The position numbers were made by a program, and so were the translations under genes. A stretch of 64,000 bases of DNA from CAWIMX01 sp963792785 (GTDB lineage Bacteria; Acidobacteriota; Vicinamibacteria; Vicinamibacterales; CAVVIG01): positions 1,116,001 to 1,180,000 of the forward strand of contig CAWBXO010000004.1 of the NCBI GenBank assembly GCA_963792785.1, in the 5' to 3' direction. The notes beneath the pieces are model-generated. The model was not told the DNA's origin. It did not search any database and was given only the letters and a program-made list of their open reading frames with translations. Every line of letters begins with the position of its first letter. Position 1 is the first letter of the stretch. Positions 62,229 to 64,000 of the stretch are shown one piece after another.

Positions 62229-62498
62229 TCAGCTCCCGAGATCCCAGTGATCGACGATGCCGACGATCCCGGCGTCGACGGGCGGCTCGACCGGGTAGTA
62301 CGGAAAACTCGCCTCCCGCCCACGGACGACGAAGACCTCTTCGCCCACGCCGGCGCCGGAGCTGTCGGCCGCCACGAACGGCCGACCGGCCGGCTCGCGC
62401 TGCGGCGTGATCGGCTGCACCACGAGCAGCGTCACGCCCGTCAGGTTCCCGTCCTTCCGCGTGGCGACGACGGCGCCGATCACGCGCGCGAGCTGCAT
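62229..62498 (-). CDS. Microcompartment pentamer shell protein BMC-P (copy 2)
   Basis: An 89-residue EutN/CcmL paralogue. MQLARVIGAVVATRKDGNLT opens the protein. TLLVVQPITPQ and SSGAGVGEEVFVVRGREAS follow, and it ends PVDAGIVGIVDHWDLGS. It has a distinctive SFPYYPVEP insertion before the last strand. It lies 6 bp after copy 3. Confidence 0.92.
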   Translation of the reverse strand: MQLARVIGAVVATRKDGNLTGVTLLVVQPITPQREPAGRPFVAADSSGAGVGEEVFVVRGREASFPYYPVEPPVDAGIVGIVDHWDLGS

Positions 62499-62504
62499 GG
62501 ACCG

Positions 62505-62774
62505 CTAGTCCGCCAGGTCGATGGCGTCGACGATGCCGATGATGGCGGCGTCGACGGGACAGTCCTTGAGGCCGGACGCCATGCGGGCGGAACTGCCGCT
62601 CACGACGAGCACCGTCTCGCCGACGCCGGCGTCCACGGTGTCAATGGCCACGAGATAGCTGCCGTCAACCTTGCCGCGCGGGTCCATGGACCGGACGACC
62701 AGCAGCTTGCTGCTGACGAGGCGGGGGTCCTTGCGGGTGGCGACCACCGTCCCGACGATCTTCGCGAGGAGCAC
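62505..62774 (-). CDS. Microcompartment pentamer shell protein BMC-P (copy 3)
   Basis: An 89-residue EutN/CcmL paralogue. MLLAKIVGTVVATRKDPRLV, KLLVVRSMDPRG, DTVDAGVGETVLVVSGSSAR and PVDAAIIGIVDAIDLAD are all family-typical. It is the first of the three pentamer genes after the hexamer gene (6 bp). Confidence 0.92.
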   Translation of the reverse strand: MLLAKIVGTVVATRKDPRLVSSKLLVVRSMDPRGKVDGSYLVAIDTVDAGVGETVLVVSGSSARMASGLKDCPVDAAIIGIVDAIDLAD

Positions 62775-62780
62775 GTCGAC

Positions 62781-63074
62781 TCAGGCCTTGCCGGCCGTGG
62801 CCTTGCCGATGGGCAGCGCGTCTTCGAGGTTGGCGTGCGGCCGCGGGATCACGTGCACCGACACGAGCTCGCCCACGCGGCGCGCCGCGGCGGCCCCGGC
62901 GTCGGTCGCGGCCTTGACCGCCGCCACGTCGCCCCGCACGATCGCGGTGACGTAGCCCGCGCCGATCTTCTCCCAGCCGACAAGCGTGACCTTCGCCGCC
63001 TTCACCATGGCGTCCGCGGCCTCGATCATCGCCACCAGGCCCTTCGTCTCGATCATCCCAAGCGCCTCACCCAT
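62781..63074 (-). CDS. Microcompartment hexamer shell protein BMC-H
   Basis: A 97-residue single-domain BMC protein forming the flat hexagonal shell tiles. GMIETKGLVAMIEAADAMVK is the classic N-terminus. The pore loop is WEKIGAGYVTAIVRGDVAAV, with GAG at the position lining the pore, and VHVIPRPHANLEDALPIG is the C-terminal region. AAGGAG lies five bases before the ATG at 63074. It is the only hexamer gene in the window. Confidence 0.95.
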   Translation of the reverse strand: MGEALGMIETKGLVAMIEAADAMVKAAKVTLVGWEKIGAGYVTAIVRGDVAAVKAATDAGAAAARRVGELVSVHVIPRPHANLEDALPIGKATAGKA

Positions 63075-63122
63075 ACGGTCTCCTTCGTAGCGCGGGCCAC
63101 CCGCCCGAGCCGCTTCCCCGCG

Positions 63123-63984
63123 TTACCGCAGACTCCGCACGGCGTCTTCGATGAGCGCGGAGAGCTCGCGGTATGTTAACCGAATTTCCCGGTCGTCACC
63201 GGCCCGATCGCGTCCCGATCCGCCGGTGGTCTCGGGCACCAGCCGCAGTCCGCCGCCGAGCGGCGACTGCACCGTCTGGCAGGCGGCGGCCTCTCCCGCC
63301 GGCGCCTCGCCCTCGTCGGCGCAGATCGGCGCGGGCGCCTGGATGCCGTACGAGCCCCGCAGCGCCTGCAGCCGCTCGACTTCCTCGCGGGCGAGCACGT
63401 TCTCGCGGCCGAGCAGCCGCGCCACGAGGCTGATCGTGGCGAAATGCTCGATCGTCTCCATCTTGTAGTACGCGCTGAAGAGATCGACGCCGACGGTGAG
63501 GGCGCCATGGTTCGCGAGCAGCATCCCGTCGTGCGCCTTCACGTACTTGCGGACCGCCGCCGGCAGCTCGGCTGTGGAGGGCGTCGCGTACTCGGCGATC
63601 GGGATGCTCCCGAGCGTCGTCAGCACCTCGGCGAGGACGGCGCGATCGAGCGGGATGCCGGCGACGGCGAAGCCGGTGGCGATCGCCGGGTGGGCGTGCA
63701 CGACGGCCCGCACGTCGGCGCGCTGCCGGTACACCTCGAGGTGCATCAGCATCTCGGAGGAGGGATCGCGATCGCCCTGCAGCTTGCGGCCCTCGAGATC
63801 CGTGATGCACATCATGTCCGGCGTCATGAAGCCCTTGCACACGCTCTTGGGCGTCATGAGCAGCCGGTCCGAATCCGAGCCGCACGCTGATGTTGCCGTC
63901 GTTCGAGGCCGTATAGTGCCGCGCGTACATGCGGCGCCCGACCTCGACGATGTCGGCGCGCAGGGCGGATTCGGCGGTGGTCAT
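63123..63984 (-). CDS. Class II aldolase with a C-terminal encapsulation-type helix (one frameshift)
   Basis: A zinc-dependent aldolase of the fuculose/rhamnulose-1-phosphate type, which splits a deoxysugar phosphate into dihydroxyacetone phosphate and an aldehyde. TASNDGNISVRL, MTPKSVCKGF, AVVHAHPAIATGFAV (two metal His) and LLANHGALTVG (third His) are all present. After the catalytic domain a Gly/Pro/Glu-rich linker of about 50 residues leads to LTYRELSALIEDAVRSL, an amphipathic helix like known cargo-targeting peptides. A surplus A at about 63872 breaks the frame near residue 38. The corrected length is about 286 residues. Confidence 0.85.
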
Positions 63985-64000
63985 GCGGTGCGGGCCCGGT

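Overview
The window looks like a piece of an Acidobacteriota chromosome, probably class Vicinamibacteria (inference). The DNA is very GC-rich, gene ends overlap throughout, and two tandem genes at 10.6-12.4 kb encode the von Willebrand A domain type typical of Acidobacteria. There are no tRNA or rRNA genes, phage genes, transposases or CRISPR arrays. No gene-free stretch is longer than about 260 bp.

Layout. 0-10.4 kb (minus): start of an atp operon (atpZ, an atpI-like gene, atpB) and a nine-gene complex I cluster, nuoACDHJKLMN, lacking nuoB, E, F, G and I. 10.6-19.4 kb (plus): two VWA proteins, then a heme block (hemX/ccsA, hemA, hemC, fused cobA-hemD, hemB, hemL). 19.4-25.2 kb (minus): pyrE-truA-uppS-cdsA, a long hairpin element, dxr, rseP. 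25.3-29.7 kb: a TolC-like exporter, two glycosyltransferases and a DUF2400 protein. 29.8-37.9 kb: pyrimidine genes pyrE2, pyrC, pyrB and pyrR (minus), a membrane phosphatase, then pyrK, pyrD, pyrF and a glutaredoxin (plus). 37.9-46.7 kb: pal, envelope and glycan genes, larE with a LysW-like gene, a REC-PilZ regulator, and a CNNM/CorC-type protein. 46.7-49.7 kb: a metal-efflux ATPase with its ArsR regulator, and a peroxiredoxin. 49.8-57.4 kb: a GldA/F/G-like ABC system with DUF4340 and PBP4, and a histidine kinase. 57.4-60.3 kb: queC, queE, DUF72 and a cyclophilin. 60.3-64 kb (minus): one operon holding a class II aldolase, a BMC-H shell protein, three BMC-P shell proteins, a 2-hydroxyacid dehydrogenase, nth and the cyclophilin. 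This is a bacterial microcompartment locus cut by the right edge.

How the genes work together. The pyrimidine genes cover every de novo step from carbamoyl aspartate to UMP. They appear to be split between a PyrR-controlled operon, whose leader carries a textbook PyrR-binding hairpin, and an operon read from a 23-bp divergent promoter. The heme block runs from glutamyl-tRNA to uroporphyrinogen III and on to precorrin-2. The microcompartment operon has the PVM-like signature of one hexamer, three pentamers and an aldolase with a C-terminal encapsulation-type helix. It probably handles a deoxysugar phosphate and a toxic aldehyde.

Regulation and caveats. Several genes appear leaderless, with a -10 box 6-9 nt before the start codon. 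Short tandem-repeat arrays, often arranged as hairpins, sit between genes across the window. From 14.59 to 18.86 kb the heme genes contain about 34 extra single bases and one missing base. Removing them restores proteins of normal length, so this is most likely a badly polished assembly patch. Three similar events occur at 52,520, 53,972 and about 63,872.
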